From: Paludisphaera mucosa
Lineage (GTDB): Bacteria; Planctomycetota; Planctomycetia; Isosphaerales; Isosphaeraceae
DNA length: 64,000 nucleotides
Assembly (NCBI RefSeq): GCF_029589435.1
Contig: NZ_JARRAG010000002.1
Span: forward strand, 3,844,001 to 3,908,000
Reading direction: 5' to 3'
The position numbers were made by a program, and so were the translations under genes. Below, one piece after another: positions 16,640-24,604 of the stretch; positions within the stretch are counted from its first letter, which is position 1, and each line of letters starts with the position of its first letter. A model generated the notes under the pieces. It did not search any database, was not told the origin of the DNA, and was given only the letters and a program-made list of their open reading frames with translations.

Positions 16640-17818
16640 ATGTCCGAGGCCATTTCCGACGCATTCCTGGAAGGTCAGGGGATCCCCGTCCCGCTGGCGC
16701 AGATCGACGCCTCGCTGGAGAAGCTCTGGGGACCGGCGGCCGAACGCGTGGGCGGGCCCGAGCTGGAGAACCCCACCGTGACGCGGGTCGTGCTGGCGAA
16801 CCTCGTCGTCGAGCGGCTGACGCCCGACGCAGGGGCGCTGCGGCCGGTGGTGGAGACGGTCGTGGGCCAATTCCCCTGCCGCGCGATCGTGATCCGACTG
16901 TCCGAAGAGCCCGGCCGCAAGGTCTCGGCCGAGGTCTCCGCCGTCTGCACCCTGCCCGAGCCCGGCTCGCCCCAGGTCTGCTCCGAGCGGATCGTCCTGA
17001 AGGCCGGCCGCGACGCGCTCGACCTGCTCCCCGGCGCGATCCGGCCCCTGCTGGAGGCCGAGCTGCCGATGGTCCTCTGGTGGACGACCGACCCGACCGA
17101 GCACGAGGAACTCTTCCGCGACCTCGCCGACGAGAGCAGCCGGATCATGCTCGACCTGCCCGACCCCGGCGCGTCGGCCGCGGCGCTCCGGCTCGGCCTC
17201 GATCCGGACCTTGGCTCGTGCAGCCGCGACGCCGTCTGGTACGGCCTCATCCACTGGCGCGAGCTGGTCGCGCAGCTCTTCGACTGCCCGATCCACCGCC
17301 AGTCCCTGGGCCGCATCGACGCCGTCCGGATCGACGCCCTCTCCTCGGACCCGTCCACGCCCCCCCGGCTGGCCCTGTGGCTCGCGGCCTGGCTCGCCGC
17401 CCAACTCGGCTGGACTCCCGAGGGGACGCCCGAGGTGGCGCCCGACGGCGACGGCTCGACGTTCCGAGCGACCTTCAATGCGCCCGCGGGGCCCCTCTTC
17501 CTGGAAGTGCACACCGGGCCGCTGACCGCCGACCTGACCCCGACCCCGCGTCTTCTGGGCGTCGCCCTCTCCGCACGGGGAGAGAGCGGCCCGGAGTCCT
17601 TCCGGCTGGAACGGACCTCCCCCGGGTCGCCGGACGTCCGGATCCACGTCGACGCCCCGGGCTATTGCCGGATCCCCAACATCGTCCACGCCGACGCCCT
17701 CGACCCGGCGCACCGGGTCGCCGCGGCCCTCGAACTCTCGCGGTTCGACCCGCCGTTCGAGAAGGCGACGCCGTTCCTGCTCTGGCTGCTGGAGCACGCC
17801 GAGGCCGCCGCCCGCTGA
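16640..17818 (+). CDS. opcA: glucose-6-phosphate dehydrogenase assembly protein OpcA
   Basis: OpcA binds and activates glucose-6-phosphate dehydrogenase, best known from cyanobacteria and actinobacteria. The 392-residue product has the family blocks NPTVTRVVLANLVV near the N-terminus, PCRAIVIRL, the region ending RPLLEAELPMVLWWTTDP, and SSRIMLDLPDPG followed by a Trp/His-rich region (LIHWRELVAQLFD). The C-terminal half contains WLAAWLAAQLGW and the GYCRIPNIV segment. The expected partner gene zwf is about 26 kb away at 43643-45199, whereas elsewhere the two are often neighbours. A TAGAAT box at 16544-16549 could be its -10. The STAS gene follows 40 bp downstream on the same strand. Confidence 0.92.
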   Translation: MSEAISDAFLEGQGIPVPLAQIDASLEKLWGPAAERVGGPELENPTVTRVVLANLVVERLTPDAGALRPVVETVVGQFPCRAIVIRLSEEPGRKVSAEVSAVCTLPEPGSPQVCSERIVLKAGRDALDLLPGAIRPLLEAELPMVLWWTTDPTEHEELFRDLADESSRIMLDLPDPGASAAALRLGLDPDLGSCSRDAVWYGLIHWRELVAQLFDCPIHRQSLGRIDAVRIDALSSDPSTPPRLALWLAAWLAAQLGWTPEGTPEVAPDGDGSTFRATFNAPAGPLFLEVHTGPLTADLTPTPRLLGVALSARGESGPESFRLERTSPGSPDVRIHVDAPGYCRIPNIVHADALDPAHRVAAALELSRFDPPFEKATPFLLWLLEHAEAAAR

Positions 17819-17858
17819 CCTCTCGATCCCCTTCCACCCGGACCCGAGGACCGTCCCG

Positions 17859-18257
17859 ATGCCCCCGAGCCCCCCGGAATTCGAGCTTCTCAGCCTCAAC
17901 ATGGTCGGCGACGTCGCCGTCGCCCAGGTGACGACCCACGAGCTGAGGTTCCCGAACCAGGCCCAGGCGCTCTCGTACGAGCTGGGCCTGGTCGTCGGCC
18001 AGGATTGGGCGGCGAAGACGCTGATCGACCTGAGCCGGGTGCAGTACGTCGGCAGCACGACCTACGCCGTGCTGGTGGGGACGGTCAAGCGGGCGGCCGA
18101 GATGGGGCACCTCGTGAAGCTCTGCGGCCTCGCCGGAGAGGTGCGGGTCGGGGCCGACATCATCGGCCTCGACCGCATCGCCGAGATCTACGAGACCGAG
18201 GCCGAGGCCCTCGCCGCCTTCGCCGCGCCGCCGACCGGGCCGGCGTTCGCCTCCTGA
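17859..18257 (+). CDS. STAS-domain protein (anti-sigma factor antagonist type)
   Basis: A single-domain 132-residue STAS protein. Predicted beta strands and helix follow the SpoIIAA pattern, with the segment LIDLSRVQYVGSTTYAVLVG carrying the loop Ser/Thr that is phosphorylated in antagonists, then HLVKLCGLAGEVR. Such proteins bind anti-sigma kinases or act in stressosome-like modules. No RsbW-type kinase is adjacent, so the partner is unknown. It follows opcA by 40 bp and may share its transcript, and it converges with fabD. Confidence 0.85.
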   Translation: MPPSPPEFELLSLNMVGDVAVAQVTTHELRFPNQAQALSYELGLVVGQDWAAKTLIDLSRVQYVGSTTYAVLVGTVKRAAEMGHLVKLCGLAGEVRVGADIIGLDRIAEIYETEAEALAAFAAPPTGPAFAS

Positions 18258-18270
18258 CCCGACGCCGGCC

Positions 18271-19182
18271 TCAGCGCGCCGCGACGCTCGTGCAGGGCGT
18301 CTTGCGGTCGATCCGCTTCAGCAGGCCCGTGAGCACCCGGCCGGGGCCGATCTCGTAAAACGTATCGAACCCGTCGGCGATCATCCGCCGCATCGATTCG
18401 TCCCAGCGCACGCCTTGCAGCACCTGGGTGACGAGGATCGAGCGGATCGCCTCCGGGTCGTCGTGGGGCGAGGCGTCGACGTTGGAGTAGACGGGGATCC
18501 GCGGGGCCCGGACGTCGACGCGGGCCAGGACCTCGGCGAGCTGCTCGTCGGCCGGCCTCATCAGGGGGGTGTGGAAGGCTCCCGCGACCGCCAGGCGGAC
18601 GACCTTCATCGCCCCCAGCTCCTGCGCGATCGGCTCGACGTGCTCCAGGGCCGCGGCGTCGCCGGAGACGACGATGTTGCCGGGGCCAAGCATGTTGGCC
18701 TTCCAGAGTCGGCCGTACGGCTCGACCTTGGCGCACAGCTCGTCGACCTTGTCCTCGTCGAGCCCCAGCACGCTGACCATGCCGCTGGGAGAGGCGGTCG
18801 ACGCCGCCTGCATCGCCTGGCCGCGACGGCGGACGACCTCCAGGCCGGCCTCGAAATCGAGTGCGCCGGCGAACGTCAGGGCGGTGTACTCGCCCAGGCT
18901 CAAGCCGGCCGCGCCCTGGCAGGCCGCGACGGCCTCGGGGTTGGTCGCCTTGAGGCTCTCAAGCGCGGCGAGGCTGGCGACGAAGATGGCCGGCTGGCTG
19001 ACGTCCGTCGCCTCGAGGGCCTCGGCCGGTCCCTCCAGACAGAGCTTGCGGAGGTCGATGCCGAGCACGGCCTCGGCGCGGTCGAACAGGGCCCGGACGG
19101 CCGGCAGTTCCTGCTCCAGCTCGCGGCACATGCCGACGGCCTGGGCTCCCTGGCCGGGGAAGAGGAAGGCGATCTTGGACAT
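18271..19182 (-). CDS. fabD: malonyl-CoA:ACP transacylase
   Basis: Transfers malonyl from CoA to acyl carrier protein, supplying fatty-acid chain elongation. The 303-residue length is normal. The N-terminus AFLFPGQGAQAVGMC is the family signature. The nucleophile Ser95 is in GLSLGEY. The active-site His lies in VAGAFHTPLM. VYSNVDASPHDDPEAIR and WDESMRRMIADGFDTFYEIG complete the pattern. It follows plsX by 15 bp on the same strand, the common plsX-fabD operon order; fabG, acpP and fabF are not in the window. Confidence 0.96.
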   Translation of the reverse strand: MSKIAFLFPGQGAQAVGMCRELEQELPAVRALFDRAEAVLGIDLRKLCLEGPAEALEATDVSQPAIFVASLAALESLKATNPEAVAACQGAAGLSLGEYTALTFAGALDFEAGLEVVRRRGQAMQAASTASPSGMVSVLGLDEDKVDELCAKVEPYGRLWKANMLGPGNIVVSGDAAALEHVEPIAQELGAMKVVRLAVAGAFHTPLMRPADEQLAEVLARVDVRAPRIPVYSNVDASPHDDPEAIRSILVTQVLQGVRWDESMRRMIADGFDTFYEIGPGRVLTGLLKRIDRKTPCTSVAAR

Positions 19183-19197
19183 GGGGGTTCCTCGCGA

Positions 19198-20247
19198 TCA
19201 GCTCTTGGGCGCGTCGACGGCGTCGTCGAGGGTGGCCCCGAGCTGCTCGACGATCTTGGCGTTGATCCGGTCCGCGGCCATCAGGTTGGCGACCCGCAGG
19301 GCGTTCTTGATCGCCCGCGACTTGGACGAGCCGTGGCAGATGATGCAGGCCCCGCGGATGCCCAGCAAGGGGGCGCCGCCGAACTCCTCGTACTCGAACC
19401 GCCGCTTCAGGTTCATGAGGCTGCCGGCGATCTTCTGGCCGACCTCGACGGGGAACTCGGGCAGGAGCCGGGCCAGCTCCTCGCGGAGGGTCGCGAACAG
19501 GAAGTCGACGGCCCCCTCCCCCGCCTTCAGCAGGACGTTGCCCACGAAGCCGTCGCAGATGACCACGCGGACGTGGCCCTCGTAGATGTCGCGGCCCTCG
19601 ACGTTGCCGACGAACCGCGAGGCCCAGGGGCTCTCCTCGAACAGCTTCCGGGTGCCGCGGGTGAGGTCGTTCCCCTTCTCCTCCTCCGAGCCGACGTTGA
19701 GGATGCCGATGCGGGGCGCGGTGACGCCCAGGATCTCCTCGGCGTAGATCGAGCCCATCAGGCCGTACTGATAGAGGTCTTCGGGCTTGGGGGCCATGTT
19801 GGCGCCGACGTCGATGATGACGATCGGCCCCTGGTGCGACGGGAAGATCGCCGCGATGCCGGGGCGGCGGACGCCGGGGAGGAACATCTTGGCGTGGGCC
19901 CCGGCGAAGAGCGCCGAGGCCACCATCGCGCCGGTGTTGCCGGCCGAGACGATGGCCTGCACCTCGCCGGCGGCCATCATCGCCCAGCTCCTGGAGATCG
20001 AGTTGTCGCGCTTCTTGCGGAGGGCCTCGACGGGCTTCTCGTCCATCCCGATCGCCTCGGCGGCGTGGACGATCGGCAGCCGGTCGCGCGGCGCCTGGGG
20101 CGCCTTCTCCAGCTCGGCCTCGATCCGCTCGCGGTCGCCGACCAGGACCGTGATCAGGTCCTCGCGATCCAGGACCGCCTCCACCGCGCCCGCGACGATC
20201 GGTCCGGGGGCGAAGTCGCCTCCCATCGCGTCCAGGGCTATGCGCAT
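19198..20247 (-). CDS. plsX: phosphate acyltransferase PlsX
   Basis: Makes acyl-phosphate from acyl-ACP for the PlsY route of phospholipid synthesis. The ATG at 20247 gives the canonical N-terminus MRIALDAMGGDFAPGPIVAGA and a 349-residue protein; the longer frame to 20421 adds an atypical Arg-rich extension. Family blocks include KRDNSISRSWAMMAAGEVQA, SAGNTGAMVASALF, DVGANMAPKPEDLYQYGLMG and GNVEGRDIYEGHVRVVICDG. It lies directly upstream of fabD. A strong candidate promoter lies 236 bp upstream, leaving a long leader. The usual upstream neighbour rpmF (L32) was looked for in that leader and not found. Confidence 0.96.
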   Translation of the reverse strand: MRIALDAMGGDFAPGPIVAGAVEAVLDREDLITVLVGDRERIEAELEKAPQAPRDRLPIVHAAEAIGMDEKPVEALRKKRDNSISRSWAMMAAGEVQAIVSAGNTGAMVASALFAGAHAKMFLPGVRRPGIAAIFPSHQGPIVIIDVGANMAPKPEDLYQYGLMGSIYAEEILGVTAPRIGILNVGSEEEKGNDLTRGTRKLFEESPWASRFVGNVEGRDIYEGHVRVVICDGFVGNVLLKAGEGAVDFLFATLREELARLLPEFPVEVGQKIAGSLMNLKRRFEYEEFGGAPLLGIRGACIICHGSSKSRAIKNALRVANLMAADRINAKIVEQLGATLDDAVDAPKS

Positions 20248-20387
20248 CGTCGATCTCCCGGTGTTCCCAGCCTCTTGAACCGCCTCGTCGCCTCGGCCGC
20301 GTTCCGCACCGTCGTCCCGGGCCGGCCGTCGGCCGCCGAAACGACGACGGGATGCGGGACGGGGAGCTTCGCCCAGTCCGCATCCCG

Positions 20388-20416
20388 AAAAAACGACCCG
20401 AGGGTTCCGGCCCACC
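20388..20416 (-). promoter_or_regulatory. possible attenuator or terminator in the plsX leader
   Basis: On the minus strand a GC-rich segment with inverted repeats (GGCCC/GGGCC, then ACCC-TC-GGGT) is followed by CGTTTTTT (T-run at 20393-20388). It lies between the candidate promoter and plsX. The stem is short, so this is tentative. Confidence 0.3.
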
Positions 20417-20482
20417 CGCACCGGGCCCGAGGCCCGGCGGCGAACGTCGGATTCATCAGCGTTCGCGAATCAAATCGGTCCC

Positions 20483-20511
20483 ATCCTAGAGGGCCGTACG
20501 GTGGCTGTCAA
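20483..20511 (-). promoter_or_regulatory. promoter of plsX-fabD
   Basis: TTGACA (20511-20506), 17-bp spacer, TAGGAT (20488-20483), beginning 7 bp after the M16 peptidase stop. Expected start near 20476 gives a leader of about 229 nt before plsX. Confidence 0.7.
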
Positions 20512-20517
20512 GCGGCC

Positions 20518-23214
20518 TCAGCGTCGCCGCGCGGCGACCTTCCGCGGCGACTTCGCCACCGGGCCGAGTTCCACGCGAAACAACCCGTCGGGGCGGAGCC
20601 GACGGCGGGCGGCGTCGCGGACCCGATCGGGGGTGACGGCGGCGATCCGCGTCGGCCAGTTCCGGGGCTCGTCGAGCGGCAGGCCCAGGCGTTCGAGGTC
20701 GACCAGCCGCTCGGCGCGCTGCTCGACCGTCTGCAGCTCGAACAGCGAGGCCCCGGCCAGGTAGCGCTGGACCCGGTCGACCTCGTCGTCGGAGAATCGC
20801 CCGTCGTGCATGGCCCGGATCTGCTCGGCGACGGCGGCGACCACGCGGTCGGCCTCCTCGGGCATGGTGCCGGCGTAGATCCGGAAGAGGCCGGGCAGCA
20901 CGTCGGCCGAGTCGGTCGCGCCGCCGCCGATGCTGTACACCAGCCCCATCTCGTCGCGGACGATCCGCCCCAGGCGGTCCGAGAAGCCGGGGCCGGTCCC
21001 CAGGATGTGGTCCAAAATCAGGAGCGCGTCGAAGTCGGGGTCGTGGCGGGCGATGCCGCGATGGCCCAGGACGATGTGCACCTGCTCGCCCGGGCAGTCG
21101 ATCCGCCGCGCCCGGGGACGGCCGACCTCGGGGAGCTGCGGCCACGGCGGGGGCGTCGCCCCATTCGACTTCCAGTCGCCGAGGTGGGCCTCGACCAGCC
21201 GCTTGAGGCGCGCCGGATCGAACTCGCCGACCACGACGAGGAAGGCGTTCTCGGGGGCGAAGTGGCGGTGGTGGTGGGCGACGACGTCGTCGCGAGTCAG
21301 CCGGCGGAGGTCGCGGACGCCCCCGCGGTAGTCGCGGCCCAGCGGGTGGTCGCCGTAGACGAGCCGTCGAAATTCCTGCTCGGCGCGGAAGGCGGGGTCT
21401 TCCCGGTCGGCCTTCAGGTCGGCGACGAGCCGCTGCTTGGTCCATTCCAGGGCGTCGGGCGGGAAGGCCGGGCGGCGGGCGACGTCGGCCAGGATCTCCA
21501 GGCCCAGGGCCAGGTCCTCCGACCGCGTCCGCAGGGCGCTCCAGGCGGAGCTGAGTTCGAGCGAGCCGCCCACGTCCTCGATGGCCGCCGCGACGTCCTG
21601 CGCCGAGCGGCTGGCGCTCCCCTCTTCGAGCATCCGACTCGTCAGCGCCGCCGCGCCGGGGGCCGCCTCGCGGACCCACCCGCCCTCGACGTAGAAGTCG
21701 ACCGCGGCCACGCCGACGCCCGGCCGACGTTCGTGGATCACCCGCAGGCCGTTGTCCAGCACGAACCGCCGGGGCCGATAGTCGATCAGGCGCGGCCGCG
21801 AGGGGAGGCTCGCGGCGGGCAGGTCGGCCGCGACGAACGGCTCGCCGGTGGCCGGGTAGCTGGGCTGCCGGCCCGCCGAGACCCGCCGGTTCGAGGCGGC
21901 CGCGTGCGACGAGGGGGCCGGGGCGTCGTCGGAGCGGAGCAGCCAGCCCGAGGTCAGGTTGGCCTCGACGAGGTACTTCGCGGCCACCTGGCGGACGGCC
22001 GCGGCGTCGACCGCCAGGGCGGCGGCGTGGTCGGCCTGCCAGTCCCGCCAGTCGCCCCACAGGGCGGCCTCGCCGACGCCGCAGGCCAGCGCCAGCAGGT
22101 CTTCCTGGTCCCATCGCCAGCCGGCCTCGAAGCGGTTGCGGACCCGCCGCATCTCCTCGTCGGTCGGCCCCTTGCGGATCAGGTCGCCGACGATGTCGAA
22201 GATGGCGGCCTCGACCTCGGTGCGGTCGATCCGCTCCTCGGCGGCCTCGAGCTGCACGAGGAACTGCCCCCCCTGCCTCCCGGGCGCGTGCAGCGCCTCG
22301 ACCCAGCCGGCGAGGCGGTCGTCCTCGACGAGCGCCCGCCAGAGCCGCGAGCGGCGGCCGGCCGAGAGGACGTCGGCCAGGACGTCGATCGCGGGGGCGT
22401 CGGGGTGCTGCGACGGCACGGTGTGCCAGCCCAGGATCGCCCGCGGCATGGCGTCGGGCTCGACCAGGACGAAATCGCGGCGACCCGACTGGGTCCCCTC
22501 GTCGCCGTCCAGCCGGTGCGGGCGGACCTTGCCGGACGGGACCGCCCCCAGGCGGCCCTCGACGCGCTCCATGACCCGCTCCGGGTCGAGGTCGCCCGCG
22601 AAGACCAGGACGGCGCCGTCGGGCCGGTAGTGGCTGCGGTAGAAGGCTTCCAGGTCGTCGACGGTGATCGAGGCCAGGTCCTGGGGCCAGCCCAGCACCG
22701 GGTTCCGATACGGGTGGCGAAGGTAGGACAGGGCCTGGTGGGTCTGGTCGAGCCGGGCCAGGGCCGACTCGACGTCCCGCGCCCGCTCCTCGCCCACGAC
22801 CTGGCGCTCGGCCTCGACCTCGCGGCGGTCGAAGCGGGCGCACGTCATGCGGTCGGCCTCGATCTCCAGGGCCAGCTCCCAGCGATCGGCGGGGAGCGAG
22901 AACCAGTAGTGGGTGCGGTCTTCCCCGGTGTCGGCGTTGGCCTGACCGCCTGCGACGAACGCGAGCTGGTCGATGCTCCCCTTCGGGAAACGCTCGGTCC
23001 CCTTGAAGAGCATGTGCTCCAGGAAGTGGGCGATCCCGGTCTTCCCCGGGGGCTCGTCGAAGGAACCGACCGGGTAGAACAGGTCGCAGACCACGATCCG
23101 GACCCCCTTGCGGGGGAGGACCAGGACCTTCAGGCCGTTGCCCAGGACCCGTTCGAAAACCGGCTGGGAGCCCACCCTGGCGACGGTGGAATGCGACTTG
23201 AGCCGTCGAGCCAT
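20518..23214 (-). CDS. fused-domain M16 (insulinase/pitrilysin) zinc metallopeptidase
   Basis: An 898-residue protein made of two M16 units in tandem. The start at the ATG at 23214 begins just before the first domain; the longer frame adds 26 atypical residues. The inverted zinc motif HFLEH is at residues 63-67 in TGIAHFLEHMLFKGTERFPK, with the distal Glu region AERQVVGEE downstream. The second unit starts near residue 430 (VLDNGLRVIHERRPGVGVAA) and lacks HxxEH (LTSRMLEEGSASRSA instead), as in the inactive half of pitrilysin-type enzymes. No signal peptide is evident, suggesting a cytoplasmic peptidase or one exported by an unseen route. It may degrade small peptides or targeting peptides; the substrate is unknown. 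Confidence 0.92.
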   Translation of the reverse strand: MARRLKSHSTVARVGSQPVFERVLGNGLKVLVLPRKGVRIVVCDLFYPVGSFDEPPGKTGIAHFLEHMLFKGTERFPKGSIDQLAFVAGGQANADTGEDRTHYWFSLPADRWELALEIEADRMTCARFDRREVEAERQVVGEERARDVESALARLDQTHQALSYLRHPYRNPVLGWPQDLASITVDDLEAFYRSHYRPDGAVLVFAGDLDPERVMERVEGRLGAVPSGKVRPHRLDGDEGTQSGRRDFVLVEPDAMPRAILGWHTVPSQHPDAPAIDVLADVLSAGRRSRLWRALVEDDRLAGWVEALHAPGRQGGQFLVQLEAAEERIDRTEVEAAIFDIVGDLIRKGPTDEEMRRVRNRFEAGWRWDQEDLLALACGVGEAALWGDWRDWQADHAAALAVDAAAVRQVAAKYLVEANLTSGWLLRSDDAPAPSSHAAASNRRVSAGRQPSYPATGEPFVAADLPAASLPSRPRLIDYRPRRFVLDNGLRVIHERRPGVGVAAVDFYVEGGWVREAAPGAAALTSRMLEEGSASRSAQDVAAAIEDVGGSLELSSAWSALRTRSEDLALGLEILADVARRPAFPPDALEWTKQRLVADLKADREDPAFRAEQEFRRLVYGDHPLGRDYRGGVRDLRRLTRDDVVAHHHRHFAPENAFLVVVGEFDPARLKRLVEAHLGDWKSNGATPPPWPQLPEVGRPRARRIDCPGEQVHIVLGHRGIARHDPDFDALLILDHILGTGPGFSDRLGRIVRDEMGLVYSIGGGATDSADVLPGLFRIYAGTMPEEADRVVAAVAEQIRAMHDGRFSDDEVDRVQRYLAGASLFELQTVEQRAERLVDLERLGLPLDEPRNWPTRIAAVTPDRVRDAARRRLRPDGLFRVELGPVAKSPRKVAARRR

Positions 23215-23659
23215 TTCGGTGCGACCCTTTCCATCCTTCGATCGGAGGATTGATCGGCCGACGGCGAGGAGCCCGGGCTCCGACGGCGTCAACCGGAAGG
23301 GGCGGCCCCGCGACGGGGCCTTCGCCCCCGCCCCGGCCCGCGGACGCAGTTCATTCTACCATCTCGAAGCGAGCAACGCGCCCCCGGCCCGCCCGGCGAC
23401 CTTGAGGCGTCGCCCGGAAGCCGGTCCCCGTCCGTCGCGGCACGGGGATTGCACAAACTCCCCGGGCGGCGACCGATCGCGCCGTCGCTCCGGGGGAAGC
23501 TCCGTCTTGACGATGGACGGCGTGGCGCGATTCGTGAATAATTCGTAGGACCTGGCGGTCTGGCGGGCGTCGAGCACCCGCGCCGGCGGCGAGGTCGTCG
23601 TCGGCGAAGTCTCCGGAACGATGACGTTTCGGAGAGGCGCCGGGCCGGAGCCCATCCCC
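23215..23659. other. intergenic region between divergent M16 and DUF1559 genes
   Basis: No gene is supported in these 445 bp. The region has a TAGAAT box on the minus strand (23358-23353) that could serve the peptidase, a GGCCCCG-CGA-CGGGGCC hairpin (23304-23320), and one short AT-rich patch (GTGAATAATTCGTAG around 23534-23548). An in-frame ATG at 23621 could extend the DUF1559 protein, but it does not match the pilin-like N-terminus. Confidence 0.5.
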
Positions 23660-24565
23660 ATGATTTCCGCCCCACGCCGCGGCTTCACGCTCATCGAGTG
23701 CCTGGTGACCGTCGTCGTCCTCGGCGTGCTCGCGGGCCTCATGCTCGCGGTCGTGATGCGGGCCCGCGAGGCGGCGCGGCGGACGCAGTGCGCCTCGCAC
23801 CTGCATAACGTGGGCCTCGCCCTCCATCAGCATCAGGAGGCCCGGGGCACCTTCCCCTCGGGCGCAGGGTCGGCCTCGTTCCTCTGGAAGATCCTCCCGT
23901 TCCTGGAGCAGGAGCCCCTGCACAAGACGTTGATCGACGACCGGACGGCGGCGATCCCGCTGCCGGGCCTCTACCTCTGCCCTTCCGACTCCGCCCGCAC
24001 CGCGCCGATGTCGCGGTTCGCCACCAACTACGCGGGGAACGCCGGCGTGTTCGGTCGCGAGCCCGTCGCCGCCTGGGACGGCGTCTTCTCGAATGAGGAG
24101 CTGACCCCCCGCGACGTCGGCGACGGCTTGAGCCACACCGCGGCGGTCGTCGAGTGGATCGTCGGCGGCGGCGACGTCTCGCGGGCCACCCGGCTCGGCT
24201 CGATCTACATCGTCGATGACGCCTTCCCCGACTCGGCGGCCGGGCTCGACGACTTCGCGAAGGCCTGCGACGCGTCCGGTCCGGGCGGGCCCTGGCCGGC
24301 GGCGGTGCCGTTCAAGGGCTCGTACTGGTTCCGGGGCCGGCTCGGGCATTCCCTCTACACCCACGCCCTGCCGCCCGATCATCCGTCCTGCCGCGCGGCG
24401 CCGGACCTGAACGCCATCACCGCCGGCAGCCTCCACGGCGACGGCTGCAACGTCCTGCTCCTGGACGGCGCGGTGCGGTTCGTGCGCGATACCGTCAATC
24501 CGTCGGTCTGGCGCGGCCTCGGCACCCGCGGCGGCGGGGAGGCGATCCCCGGGACGGCGTACTGA
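23660..24565 (+). CDS. DUF1559 (SBP_bac_10-like) pilin-type protein
   Basis: One of a paralogous family that is strongly amplified in planctomycetes. The ATG at 23660 puts the type IV prepilin motif RRGFTLIECLVTVVVLGVLA at the N-terminus: a Gly-Phe cleavage site, Glu five residues into the mature protein, and one hydrophobic helix. The DUF1559 body follows with AREAARRTQCASHLHNVGLA and HQHQEARGTFPSG. The C-terminus has the H-x-DG signature in SLHGDGCNVLLLDGAVRFV. The product is 301 residues, exported and anchored by its N-terminal helix. No pilus assembly genes are nearby. The cellular role of the family is not settled. Confidence 0.93.
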   Translation: MISAPRRGFTLIECLVTVVVLGVLAGLMLAVVMRAREAARRTQCASHLHNVGLALHQHQEARGTFPSGAGSASFLWKILPFLEQEPLHKTLIDDRTAAIPLPGLYLCPSDSARTAPMSRFATNYAGNAGVFGREPVAAWDGVFSNEELTPRDVGDGLSHTAAVVEWIVGGGDVSRATRLGSIYIVDDAFPDSAAGLDDFAKACDASGPGGPWPAAVPFKGSYWFRGRLGHSLYTHALPPDHPSCRAAPDLNAITAGSLHGDGCNVLLLDGAVRFVRDTVNPSVWRGLGTRGGGEAIPGTAY

Positions 24566-24588
24566 ACGCCGGAAGGCGGCCCGGCCTT

Positions 24589-24604
24589 CGTTTCACGGGA
24601 AACG
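24589..24604. repeat. short inverted repeat between convergent genes
   Basis: CGTTTC-ACGG-GAAACG is a perfect 6-bp stem at the 3' end of the minus-strand gene, between two converging genes. It may be a bidirectional terminator. It resembles parS but has CACGGG instead of the CACGTG core. Confidence 0.35.

Noticed and set aside
20238-20456. A possible rpmF (L32) or other small gene before plsX
   Set aside because: The 72-codon frame has no L32 motif (no MAVPKRR or Cys pairs) and no ribosome site. It is kept only as a leader feature.
20501-20764. A plus-strand frame starting MAVKRPQRRR, reminiscent of L32
   Set aside because: It is antisense to the M16 gene, has a GTG start without ribosome site and continues as Arg/Ser noise.
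23621-23659. An upstream ATG for the DUF1559 gene
   Set aside because: It would bury the prepilin motif 13 residues further in; the ATG at 23660 fits the family.
24589-24604. CGTTTCACGGGAAACG as a parS site
   Set aside because: The centre is CACGGG instead of CACGTG; a hairpin between converging genes explains it better.
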